A stretch of 34,131 nt of DNA from Streptomyces sp. NRRL S-87 (GTDB lineage Bacteria > Actinomycetota > Actinomycetes > Streptomycetales > Streptomycetaceae), in assembly GCF_000719335.1 (NCBI RefSeq), contig NZ_JOGB01000071.1:1-34131 (forward strand), read 5' to 3'. Each line of letters begins with the position of its first letter. Positions within the stretch are counted from its first letter, which is position 1. Positions 25,654 through 34,131 of the stretch are shown here, in pieces. The notes under the pieces were generated by a model. The model was not told where the DNA came from, made no database searches, and saw only the letters and a program-made list of their open reading frames with translations. A program made the translations under genes and the position numbers.

Positions 25654-25702
25654 TGTTCCTCGCCGTCAGGGCAGCCACCGAGTCCTCGAGGAGTCGAGAC
25701 CC

Positions 25703-28414
<2,712 letters not shown>

Positions 28415-28433
28415 CCCTGCTCTCCCCAGACCC

Positions 28434-28482
28434 GGCCGGCGGCGCGAACCGCCGGCCCGGGCGGGTGGCACGAACCACCCGC
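28434..28482 (+). terminator. two tandem hairpins after ppdK
   Basis: GGCCGGCGG-CGCGAA-CCGCCGGCC (28434-28457) and GCGGGTGG-CACGAA-CCACCCGC (28461-28482) follow each other 3 bp apart. Both have 6-base loops differing in two bases (CGCGAA, CACGAA). They start 20 bp after the ppdK stop and probably end its transcript. Confidence 0.7.
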
Positions 28483-28535
28483 GCACGGCCGCTCGGGCCC
28501 CGGGATCCCTGACCCCCCGGACCGCCGGCCGCTTC

Positions 28536-28585
28536 GGAACCGTCTTCCGCTCAGACCTCGACCCTCACGAGCGGAAGGCGGTTCC
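28536..28585. repeat. 17-bp inverted repeat before the tandem array
   Basis: Arms 28536-28552 (GGAACCGTCTTCCGCTC) and 28569-28585 pair with one mismatch around a 16-base loop. It could be a further terminator; its right arm runs into the 19-bp tandem array. Confidence 0.6.
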
Positions 28586-28590
28586 GGCAT

Positions 28591-28686
28591 GTCCGGGGTG
28601 GTTCCCCGTGTCCGGGGTGGTTCCCCGTGTCCGGGGTGGTTCCCCATCTCCGGGGCGGTTCCCCATGCCCGGGGTGGTTCCCGCGT
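28591..28686. repeat. tandem array of five 19-bp hairpin units
   Basis: Units of 19 bp (type GTCCGGGGTGGTTCCCCGT) start at 28591, 28610, 28629, 28648 and 28667; the first two are identical, the last is 20 bp. Each unit contains a small dyad CGGGG-TGGTT-CCCCG, and later copies keep the GGGG...CCCC pairing while the bases around it change. No frame through it looks coding. It lies between ppdK and the regulator at 29041. Confidence 0.85.
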
Positions 28687-29040
28687 GTCACGGGTTGCCG
28701 CGGCGGACGCGGCGGGGGCTATATCCCGGCTTATCCATAAACGAGCGTGAATAGACCAGCAGGCGGCGGGCGGATCCCCACCCGCCCGCCGCCTCCTGTC
28801 AATCAACCGGACACGTCGGCGCTTCCCGTTGCGACCGACCGCCAGGCCCCGCAAAGCCCCCCACGGCCTTCGCGGAGCGTTTCCGGTCGCCCCGGAGTGT
28901 GCCCGGCGGACTACAGCATTTCGCTTGTCACGCCCCTGCCGAAAGGGGTTTCAACTGTGGCCGAAAGGGCGTGGTGACGTCGCGTGACGGTGTGCATACT
29001 CGTGGGGCGGGGTGATTGCGGTTGCACAGGTGGGGGTTCG
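28687..29040. other. promoter region of the winged-helix regulator
   Basis: About 350 bp with no recognisable gene and clearly lower GC than coding DNA. TGCATACT (28993-29000) resembles an extended -10, about 40 bases before the GTG at 29041. CCGAAAGG-like motifs recur at 28938-28972. Small frames here have no features. Confidence 0.4.
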
Positions 29041-30030
29041 GTGCTGCGTATCCATTTCACTGGAGTGGACCTGGCACGGGTGCGGATGGCGGGGAGACCC
29101 GATGCGTTGTGGGAAACGATTCTGAGTTTTCATCGCTTAAGAGATCGGCGGGACGCCAGGCTGTTCGGTGAATGGCGTACAGAGACCCGTACCCGGTTGA
29201 ATGGTGAAACACGCCTGCTGAGCGCGCTCATACCGTCCCGGGGCTATTTCCCGGACTTTCTGACGCCCTCGGAGGGCCGGTACGGCATGGAGCTCGGCCT
29301 CGACGCCCTGCGCGGGACCCGGGCGTCCCGGCTGCGCAAGGAGCTGTCCCTGGTGTGCTCCGCGGGGGCCGCCACGGCCCAGCGGCTGCGGGACTTCGCC
29401 GAGGGCGGCCCGACCCAGATCGGTCGCCTGATCACGGAGCTCCGCACTTACCACCGGGCCGCCGTGGAGCCGTACTGGACCCACATCCAGGCCCAGGTGG
29501 AGGCCGAGCGCGCGGCGCGCGGCCGGGCGCTGCTCGACGGCGGCGCGGACGAGCTGCTCGCGTCGTTGCCGCCGATGCTGCGGTGGCGTGCGCCGGTGCT
29601 GGAGTGCGACTACCCGGTCGACCGGGACCTGCGGCTGCGCGGTCGCGGCCTGCTGCTGCAGCCGTCGTTCTTCTGCCGGCGCACCGCGGTGACGCTGGTG
29701 GACCCGGAGCTGCCGCCGGTGCTCGTCTACCCGGCCGCGGCCCAGCTGGTCTCGGCGGCGGCACCGCGCCGGACCGACCCGGGGGCGCACAAGACGCTGG
29801 GCAAGCTCGTCGGGCACACCCGCTCGGTGGTCCTGCGGGCCATCGGGGACGGTGCGACCACCAGCGAGCTCGCGCGGCGGGCGGGGGTGTCGCTGGCCTC
29901 CGCCAGCCAGCACGCCTGCGTCATGCGCGAGGCGGGCCTGGTGACGACCCTGCGGCACGGCAACGCGGTGCTGCACACGGTGACCCCGCTGGGGGCCGCG
30001 CTGCTCAAGGGCGGCGCCGTGGCCTCCTGA
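29041..30030 (+). CDS. ArsR-like winged-helix transcriptional regulator with TTA codon
   Basis: The 329-residue protein begins VLRIHFTGVDLARVRMAGRP, a start shared by a large actinomycete family. That family has an N-terminal domain of unknown function and a C-terminal ArsR-like winged helix. Here the helix-turn-helix is AIGDGATTSELARRAGVSLA followed by SASQHACVMREAGLVTTLRH and the wing GNAVLHTVTPLG. No metal-site cysteines typical of true ArsR sensors are seen. The GTG at 29041 follows GGTGGGGG; a longer in-frame start at 28984 adds unrelated sequence. Codon 33 (29137-29139) is TTA, read in Streptomyces only by the developmentally controlled bldA tRNA. The first 60 or so codons are also richer in A/T than the rest. 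Target genes unknown. Confidence 0.8.
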   Translation: MLRIHFTGVDLARVRMAGRPDALWETILSFHRLRDRRDARLFGEWRTETRTRLNGETRLLSALIPSRGYFPDFLTPSEGRYGMELGLDALRGTRASRLRKELSLVCSAGAATAQRLRDFAEGGPTQIGRLITELRTYHRAAVEPYWTHIQAQVEAERAARGRALLDGGADELLASLPPMLRWRAPVLECDYPVDRDLRLRGRGLLLQPSFFCRRTAVTLVDPELPPVLVYPAAAQLVSAAAPRRTDPGAHKTLGKLVGHTRSVVLRAIGDGATTSELARRAGVSLASASQHACVMREAGLVTTLRHGNAVLHTVTPLGAALLKGGAVAS

Positions 30031-30094
30031 CGGCCGGCGCCGGCGCCGGCGCCGGCGCGCAGGGGCCTGCGGGTGCATGTGGCGTCCGGCGGGT

Positions 30095-30118
30095 GTGGGC
30101 GTGGGCGTGGGCGTGGGC
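30095..30118. repeat. hexanucleotide microsatellite (GTGGGC)4
   Basis: Four exact GTGGGC copies, with degenerate copies on both sides to about 30160. It directly follows a run of GCCGGC/GGCGCC units at 30033-30058. Both lie downstream of the winged-helix regulator. Confidence 0.8.
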
Positions 30119-30258
30119 GTGTGGCGGCTGGCGGGCGTGGGCGCGTGGCGTCCGGCGGTGTGTGCGTGTGCGTGCCTCCGGTGGCCTGCGTGCGCCCCTG
30201 TCTTCCCGAACCCTGCGGTCCGGTCCGGGAACCCCGTGCGTCGGGAGGCGGTGCCCGT

Positions 30259-30291
30259 ACGGCCCCGCCGGAGGTCCTCCGGCGGGGCCGT
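30259..30291. terminator. strong GC hairpin, probable terminator
   Basis: Arms 30259-30274 (ACGGCCCCGCCGGAGG) and 30276-30291 are perfectly complementary around a single T; the real loop must be a few bases wider. It lies about 230 bp after the regulator gene and before the VOC promoter. Confidence 0.65.
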
Positions 30292-30588
30292 GCCGCGTTC
30301 CGGGCGGTCGCCTCGGGGGCGTGGGTGCTCATCCCCTGCCCCCGCCCGGCGGTCCGCGGCGCGGCGGGGGTGAGGGGTGGGGCGTTCATCCCCCTGGCCG
30401 TCGCCGTCCCGCGGTCCGCGGCCTGGGCGTCTCCCACCGCGCCACGTCTGACCTGGGGTTTCGGTCGACGCAAGAAAATCTTCGAGAAAAATCGCCGGCG
30501 GGCGATGAGTACCGCGGGCCCCGCCGGTCTATCCCTCTGAAACCGCCACCCGGCCCGGGCGGCGCACCCGAGAGAGAAGAGACGACTG

Positions 30589-30996
30589 ATGTCCGCCACG
30601 ATGATCTTCGTCAACCTGCCGGTCAAGGACCTGGAGGCGAGCAAGGGCTTCTACGGCAAGCTCGGCTTCACCTTCAACCCGCAGTTCACCGACGAGACCG
30701 CGGCCTGCATGGTGATCAGCGACACGATCTTCGCCATGCTGCTCACCCACGAGAAGTTCGCGGAGTTCACGGACCGGGAGATCGCCGACGCCCACAAGAC
30801 CTCCCAGGTGCTGCTGGCCCTGAGCCGGGACGACCGTGCCGCGGTCGACTCGATCGCCGACGCCGCGCTCGCCGCCGGCGGCAGCGAGCCGCGCCCGGCC
30901 CAGGACATGGGCTTCATGTACAGCCGCGCCTTCGCGGACCTGGACGGCCACGTGTGGGAGCCGATGTGGATGGACCCCGCGGCCGTCCAGGGCTGA
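30589..30996 (+). CDS. VOC (glyoxalase/bleomycin resistance-like) family protein
   Basis: This 135-residue protein has two babbab modules of the vicinal oxygen chelate fold: MIFVNLPVKDLEASKGFYGK at the start and MYSRAFADLDGHVWEPMWMD at the end, the latter with the conserved Asp-Gly-His. The N-terminal metal His of true glyoxalases is absent (Asn/Val instead), so it may not be a metalloenzyme. Members of this subgroup are often annotated as lactoylglutathione-lyase-like without proven activity. The ATG at 30589 has GAGAGAAGAG upstream. It is a single gene that converges with nirD. Confidence 0.87.
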   Translation: MSATMIFVNLPVKDLEASKGFYGKLGFTFNPQFTDETAACMVISDTIFAMLLTHEKFAEFTDREIADAHKTSQVLLALSRDDRAAVDSIADAALAAGGSEPRPAQDMGFMYSRAFADLDGHVWEPMWMDPAAVQG

Positions 30997-31018
30997 CCGA
31001 ACCGGGCCGGCCGGTCAG
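30993..31018. terminator. short bidirectional hairpin between VOC gene and nirD
   Basis: CTGACCG (30993-30999) pairs with CGGTCAG (31012-31018), with a nested CCGG/CCGG pair inside. It overlaps the stops of both convergent genes, which are only 18 bp apart. Confidence 0.45.
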
Positions 31019-31449
31019 GCCGCGCGCACCTCGCCCACCTCGCCCACCTCGCGCACCTCGCGCACCTCGTACGTCGCCACCGCCACCTCGTCGTCGTCCA
31101 GGCAGCGCCCGGACTCCAGGTCGAAGCGCTGCTTGAGCAGCGGCGAGGCGACGAACGGCCGCCCGTCCGCGGAGCCCAGCAGCCCCCGGGCGAGCACCTG
31201 CGCGCCGGTGAAGGGGTCCCGGTTGCCGATGGCGTACGGACGCCCGGCCCGGTCGAGGAACAGCGCGGCCTGCGTCCCGTCGGGCAGCAGGGCGGCCACC
31301 CCGCGGCCCGGGGTGAGGGCGGCCAGCTCGCACACGGCCAACCAGTCGTCCCCCGTGAGCAGTTCGATGGTCGCAGTGCCGGTCGGTGCGGTGCCGACGC
31401 GAGTGGTGGGAGTGGTGGGCGTGGTGGGCGAGGTGCTCACGTGGCTCAT
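31015..31449 (-). CDS. nirD: nitrite reductase (NADH) small subunit
   Basis: NirD is the Rieske-like small subunit that partners NirB to reduce nitrite to ammonium in the cytoplasm. The 144-residue protein has the NirD core: DWLAVCELAALTPGRGVAAL, AALFLDRAGRPYAIGNRDPF, then LGSADGRPFVASPLLKQRFD and CLDDDEVAVATYEV. As in other NirD proteins, the Cys/His cluster ligands of true Rieske proteins are missing. Its ATG at 31447-31449 overlaps the nirB stop (ATGA). Both ends are repetitive: the N-terminus is a Thr/Pro run (STSPTTPTTPTTR) and the C-terminus a VREVREVGEVGEV tail coded by 9-bp repeats. Confidence 0.93.
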   Translation of the reverse strand: MSHVSTSPTTPTTPTTRVGTAPTGTATIELLTGDDWLAVCELAALTPGRGVAALLPDGTQAALFLDRAGRPYAIGNRDPFTGAQVLARGLLGSADGRPFVASPLLKQRFDLESGRCLDDDEVAVATYEVREVREVGEVGEVRAA

Positions 31450-34131
31450 CGGGACGTTCCTTCCAGCAGGCGGGCGGGGGAGAGGGTCAGGACCTCCAGA
31501 TCGGGCTTGATCTGGTCGCGCTCCGCCACGAACCGCACCGTCGGGTCGGGGGCGCCGGGCGCGTTGACGAAGGACACGAACCGCCGCAGCCGCTCCGGGT
31601 CCTCGAGCGTCTCGGCCCACTCGTCGCGGTAGTGGGCCACGTGGGCCGCCATCATGGCCTCCAACTCGTCGCACAGCCCCAGCGAGTCGTGCACGACCAC
31701 GTCCCGCAGGTGGTCCAGGCCGCCCTCCAGGCGCTCCAGCCACACGGAGGTGCGCTCCAGCCGGTCGGCGGTGCGGATGTAGAACATCAGGAAGCGGTCG
31801 ATCAGCCGGACCAGTTCCGCGTCGGAGAGGTCCTGGGCGAGGAGATCGGCGTGGCGCGGCGTGGCGCCGCCGTTGCCGCCGACGTACAGGTTCCACCCGC
31901 CGGCGGTGGCGATCACTCCGAAGTCCTTGCTCTGCGCCTCGGCGCACTCGCGGGCGCAGCCGGAGACGGCGGACTTCAGCTTGTGCGGAGCGCGCAGGCC
32001 CCGGTACCGCAGCTCCAGGTCGATCGCCATTCGTACGCTGTCCTGGACGCCGTACCGGCACCAGGTCTGCCCCACGCAGGACTTCACGGTCCGCAGGGCC
32101 TTGCCGTACGCGTGGCCGGACTCGAAGCCGGCGTGCACGAGCCGCGCCCAGATGGAGGGCAGCTGCTCGACGCGCGCGCCGAAGAGGTCGATCCGCTGTC
32201 CGCCCGTGATCTTGGTGTAGAGGCCGAAGTCGCGGGCCACCTCACCGATCACGATGAGCTTCTCGGGGGTGATCTCGCCGCCGGGGATCCGCGGCACCAC
32301 CGAATAGGAGCCGTTGCGCTGCAGGTTGGCGAGGTGGTGGTCGTTGGTGTCCTGCAGGGCCGCCTGCTCGCCGTCGAGCACGTACCCCTCGGCGCCGATG
32401 GCCGGCGCGAGCGAGGCGATGATCGAGCCGACCGCCGGCTTGCAGACCTCGCAGCCCTCCCCGCCCCGGGCGGCCTCCCGGCCGTGCCCGTCGAGCAGCG
32501 CGGCGAACGAGGTCAGGCGCAGGGTGCGGACGATCTCGTACAGCTCGGCGCGGGTGTACGGGAAGCAGCCGCACAGCCCCTTGTCGGTGGAGGCCGGCAG
32601 CAGCTGGCCGATCACCTTCAGGCAGCTGCCGCAGCCGGTGCCCGCCTTCGTGCACTTCTTGACCTCGGGGAGGGTGGTGTGCGCGGTGATGGCCTTCTTG
32701 GTGACGTTGTGGCAGGAGCAGATCACCGCGTCGTCGGGGAGCGCGGCCGGGCCGATGGCCACGGGCGCGCCGGCCCCGGCGGGCAGTACCAGCTGCTCGG
32801 GGGCGACGGGCGGCACCGAGCCGGTGAGCGGGCGAAGCAGCCCGTACGCGTCGGCCTCGCCTACCAGGACACCGCCGAGGAGGGTGCCGTCGCGGGCGAT
32901 GACGAGCTTCTTGTAGATGCCCGAGCGGGAGTCGGAGTAGACGACGTCGAGGCAGCCCTCGGCGGTGCCGTGGGCGTCGCCGAAGGAGGCCACGTCGACG
33001 CCGAGCAGCTTGAGCTTGGTGGACAGGTCCGCACCGGTGAACTCGCGGGCGGGGGCTGCGTCCGGGGCTGGGGCTGGGGCTGGGGCTGGGGTTGTGGCTG
33101 TGGCTGTGGCTGTGGCTGTGGCTGTGGCTGTGGCCGGGTGCGGGTGCGAGGCAGGGGCCGCAGGCTGCGTGGTGCGGGCGAGCAGGTCGTCGGCGGCGGT
33201 CAGGGCCATCTCGTAGCCGGGGGCGACCAGGCCGTACACGCGGCCGTCGACGGCCAGTGCGCACTCGCCGATCGCGTACACGTCCGCGTCCGAGGTGCTG
33301 CGGCAGCGGGCGTTGACGGCGATGCCGCCGCGCTCGCCGACCGCCAGCCCGCAGTCGCGGGCGAGCTGGTCGCGGGGGCGCACACCGGCCGAGAAGACCA
33401 CCAGCTCGGTGTCGAGGACCGTGCCGTCGGACAGCCGCATGCCGGTGACGCGGCCCTCGGGGCCGGTGACGACCTCCTGCGTGCCGGTGCCGGTGTGCAC
33501 GGTCAGGCCCATGTCCTCGATGGTGCGCAGCAGGGCCGCGCCGCCGCCGTCGTCGACCTGCACCGGCATCAGGCGGGGCGCGAACTCCACGATGTGGGTG
33601 TCCAGTCCGAGGCCCTGCAGGGCGCCCGCCGCCTCGAGTCCGAGGAGGCCGCCGCCGACCACGGCCCCGGTGGTGCGGCCGTCGGCGTACGCCTCGATGG
33701 CGAGGAGGTCCTCGATGGTGCGGTAGACGAAGCAGCCCTCGGCGTCCTTGCCGGGCACCGGTGGCACGAACGGGTACGAGCCGGTGGCCAGGACCAGCGT
33801 GTCGTACCCGAAGACCCGGCCGGAGCGGGCGGTGACGGTGCGGGCCGTGCGGTCGACGGCGGTGGCGGGGTCGCCGAGGTGGAGTTCGATGCCGTGCTCC
33901 GCCATGAACCCGGCCGGGGTCAGCGACAGGTCCTCGGCGCTGCTGCCGTTGAAGTACGAGGTCAGGTGGACCCGGTCGTAGGCGGGGCGGGGCTCCTCGC
34001 ACAGGACGACGACCCGGTGGCTGCGGGTCAGGCCGCGCTCGGCGAGCGCCTCCAGGTAGCGCTGGCCGACCATGCCGTGGCCGATGAGCACGAGTGTGGG
34101 GCGGGTGGCGAGGGTGGGGGAGGTGCTGCGG
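31446..34131 (-). CDS. nirB: nitrite reductase (NADH) large subunit, 5' end beyond window
   Basis: NirB reduces nitrite to ammonium with NADH through FAD, Fe-S clusters and siroheme. About 894 codons are in the window and the frame is open to its edge; the start should lie just outside, because VLIGHGMVGQRYLEALAERG, the FAD/NAD domain start, is already near the edge. The order is: FAD/NAD reductase domain; low-complexity linker; BFD-like [2Fe-2S] domains (CSCHNVTKKAI, CTKAGTGCGSC, and a second one with GCEVCKP); sulfite/nitrite reductase domain. The siroheme and 4Fe-4S cysteines are in SCVGQTWC and GCARECAE. The linker consists of Ala-Thr and Ala-Pro runs coded by hexanucleotide repeats (33064-33135), unlike typical NirB. 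It is followed directly by nirD. Confidence 0.96.
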   Translation of the reverse strand, partial: RSTSPTLATRPTLVLIGHGMVGQRYLEALAERGLTRSHRVVVLCEEPRPAYDRVHLTSYFNGSSAEDLSLTPAGFMAEHGIELHLGDPATAVDRTARTVTARSGRVFGYDTLVLATGSYPFVPPVPGKDAEGCFVYRTIEDLLAIEAYADGRTTGAVVGGGLLGLEAAGALQGLGLDTHIVEFAPRLMPVQVDDGGGAALLRTIEDMGLTVHTGTGTQEVVTGPEGRVTGMRLSDGTVLDTELVVFSAGVRPRDQLARDCGLAVGERGGIAVNARCRSTSDADVYAIGECALAVDGRVYGLVAPGYEMALTAADDLLARTTQPAAPASHPHPATATATATATATATTPAPAPAPAPDAAPAREFTGADLSTKLKLLGVDVASFGDAHGTAEGCLDVVYSDSRSGIYKKLVIARDGTLLGGVLVGEADAYGLLRPLTGSVPPVAPEQLVLPAGAGAPVAIGPAALPDDAVICSCHNVTKKAITAHTTLPEVKKCTKAGTGCGSCLKVIGQLLPASTDKGLCGCFPYTRAELYEIVRTLRLTSFAALLDGHGREAARGGEGCEVCKPAVGSIIASLAPAIGAEGYVLDGEQAALQDTNDHHLANLQRNGSYSVVPRIPGGEITPEKLIVIGEVARDFGLYTKITGGQRIDLFGARVEQLPSIWARLVHAGFESGHAYGKALRTVKSCVGQTWCRYGVQDSVRMAIDLELRYRGLRAPHKLKSAVSGCARECAEAQSKDFGVIATAGGWNLYVGGNGGATPRHADLLAQDLSDAELVRLIDRFLMFYIRTADRLERTSVWLERLEGGLDHLRDVVVHDSLGLCDELEAMMAAHVAHYRDEWAETLEDPERLRRFVSFVNAPGAPDPTVRFVAERDQIKPDLEVLTLSPARLLEGTSR
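33064..33135 (-). repeat. in-frame hexanucleotide repeats within nirB
   Basis: On the plus strand there are four GGGGCT units (33064-33087), a GGGGTT, six GTGGCT units (33094-33129) and a GTGGCC. They encode Ala-Pro and Ala-Thr dipeptide runs in a linker of NirB. A 6-bp unit changes length without shifting the frame. Confidence 0.9.

Larger units (their letters stand above)
25349..25702 (+). other. dusB-ppdK intergenic region: terminator, palindromes and ppdK leader
   Basis: After the dusB stop come a palindromic 14-mer (25387-25400), a terminator (25424-25450), a dyad GTTCA-AAGAG-like at 25455-25469, a second copy of the 14-mer (25487-25500) and about 200 bases of leader before ppdK. The leader has a 9-bp hairpin (25629-25653) and a GAGGAG ribosome site at 25689-25694. 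Short frames across it show no recognisable protein. Confidence 0.6.
30031..30588. other. intergenic region with simple repeats and a terminator
   Basis: This 558-bp stretch has no convincing gene. It holds a GGCGCC-repeat tract (30033-30058), four GTGGGC units (30095-30118), a strong hairpin (30259-30291) and an A-rich segment (30470-30493), which probably marks the promoter of the VOC gene. Frames through the GTGGGC tract encode only low-complexity peptides. Confidence 0.5.

Noticed and set aside
28591..28686. CRISPR array
   Set aside because: Units are directly adjacent 19-mers without spacers and there are no cas genes; it is a tandem repeat.
33064..33135. CRISPR-like or regulatory repeat
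   Set aside because: The hexamers have no spacers and lie in frame inside nirB; they are a coding microsatellite.

Overview
This window is a core-type segment of an actinomycete chromosome, almost certainly Streptomyces. The evidence is very high GC with G/C-ending codons, frequent GTG starts, ATGA/GTGA/TGATG stop-start overlaps between operon genes, and the gene neighbourhood ppdK - dusB - glyS - znuACB/zur - uppS - recO - leuA. From memory this order matches the S. coelicolor chromosome around SCO2494-SCO2528. The organism call is an inference from sequence and recalled synteny; no search was run.

Layout. 1-2698: the 5' end of a family 2 glycosyltransferase (cut by the window edge), a divergent acyltransferase-3 membrane protein and a GNAT acetyltransferase. 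2771-4151: an emfourin-like inhibitor and a protealysin-like M4 metallopeptidase in one operon. 4367-6278: leuA with a 15-residue leucine leader peptide. 6536-9348: a zinc-ribbon/TerB protein and an NCS2 nucleobase permease. 9471-9652: a large cruciform-forming inverted repeat directly upstream of recO. 9694-11905: recO, uppS and a YcxB-like membrane protein. 11918-15147: the zinc regulator zur and the zinc ABC importer znuA-znuC-znuB, controlled by tandem Zur-box-like sites. 15315-16697: glyS. 16767-18164: a decayed IS1182-like element. 18224-20826: a VC0807-like membrane protein, then a TetR regulator with an aldo/keto reductase behind a clear operator. 20970-24095: an alpha/beta hydrolase, a SRPBCC-MarR pair with its own operator repeats, and a DHA2 drug exporter. 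24152-28414: dusB and ppdK. 28415-30588: hairpin-rich DNA with a 19-bp tandem array, then a winged-helix regulator carrying a TTA codon. 30589-34131: a VOC protein and nirD-nirB (nirB cut by the right edge).

How genes work together. The znu/zur block is a self-regulating zinc uptake operon. It lies beside glyS and recO, both of which encode Cys4 zinc sites. The peptidase-inhibitor pair probably makes an enzyme and its own antagonist. The AKR-TetR and SRPBCC-MarR pairs each look autoregulated by dyads overlapping promoter hexamers. NirB and NirD form assimilatory nitrite reductase. LeuA is probably attenuated by leucine supply.

Most noteworthy: (i) the IS copy appears to have split the loop of an 18-bp bidirectional terminator between glyS and the VC0807-like gene, with an 11-bp direct repeat at the borders; (ii) the 182-bp cruciform before recO; (iii) the tandem hairpin array after ppdK; (iv) leader leucine codons complementary to the leuA Shine-Dalgarno; (v) an in-frame hexanucleotide microsatellite inside nirB; (vi) the TTA codon in the regulator at 29041. 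I see no CRISPR array, tRNA, rRNA or phage, and no clearly new multi-gene system. The best candidates for undescribed biology are the repeat and hairpin elements and the regulatory sites.
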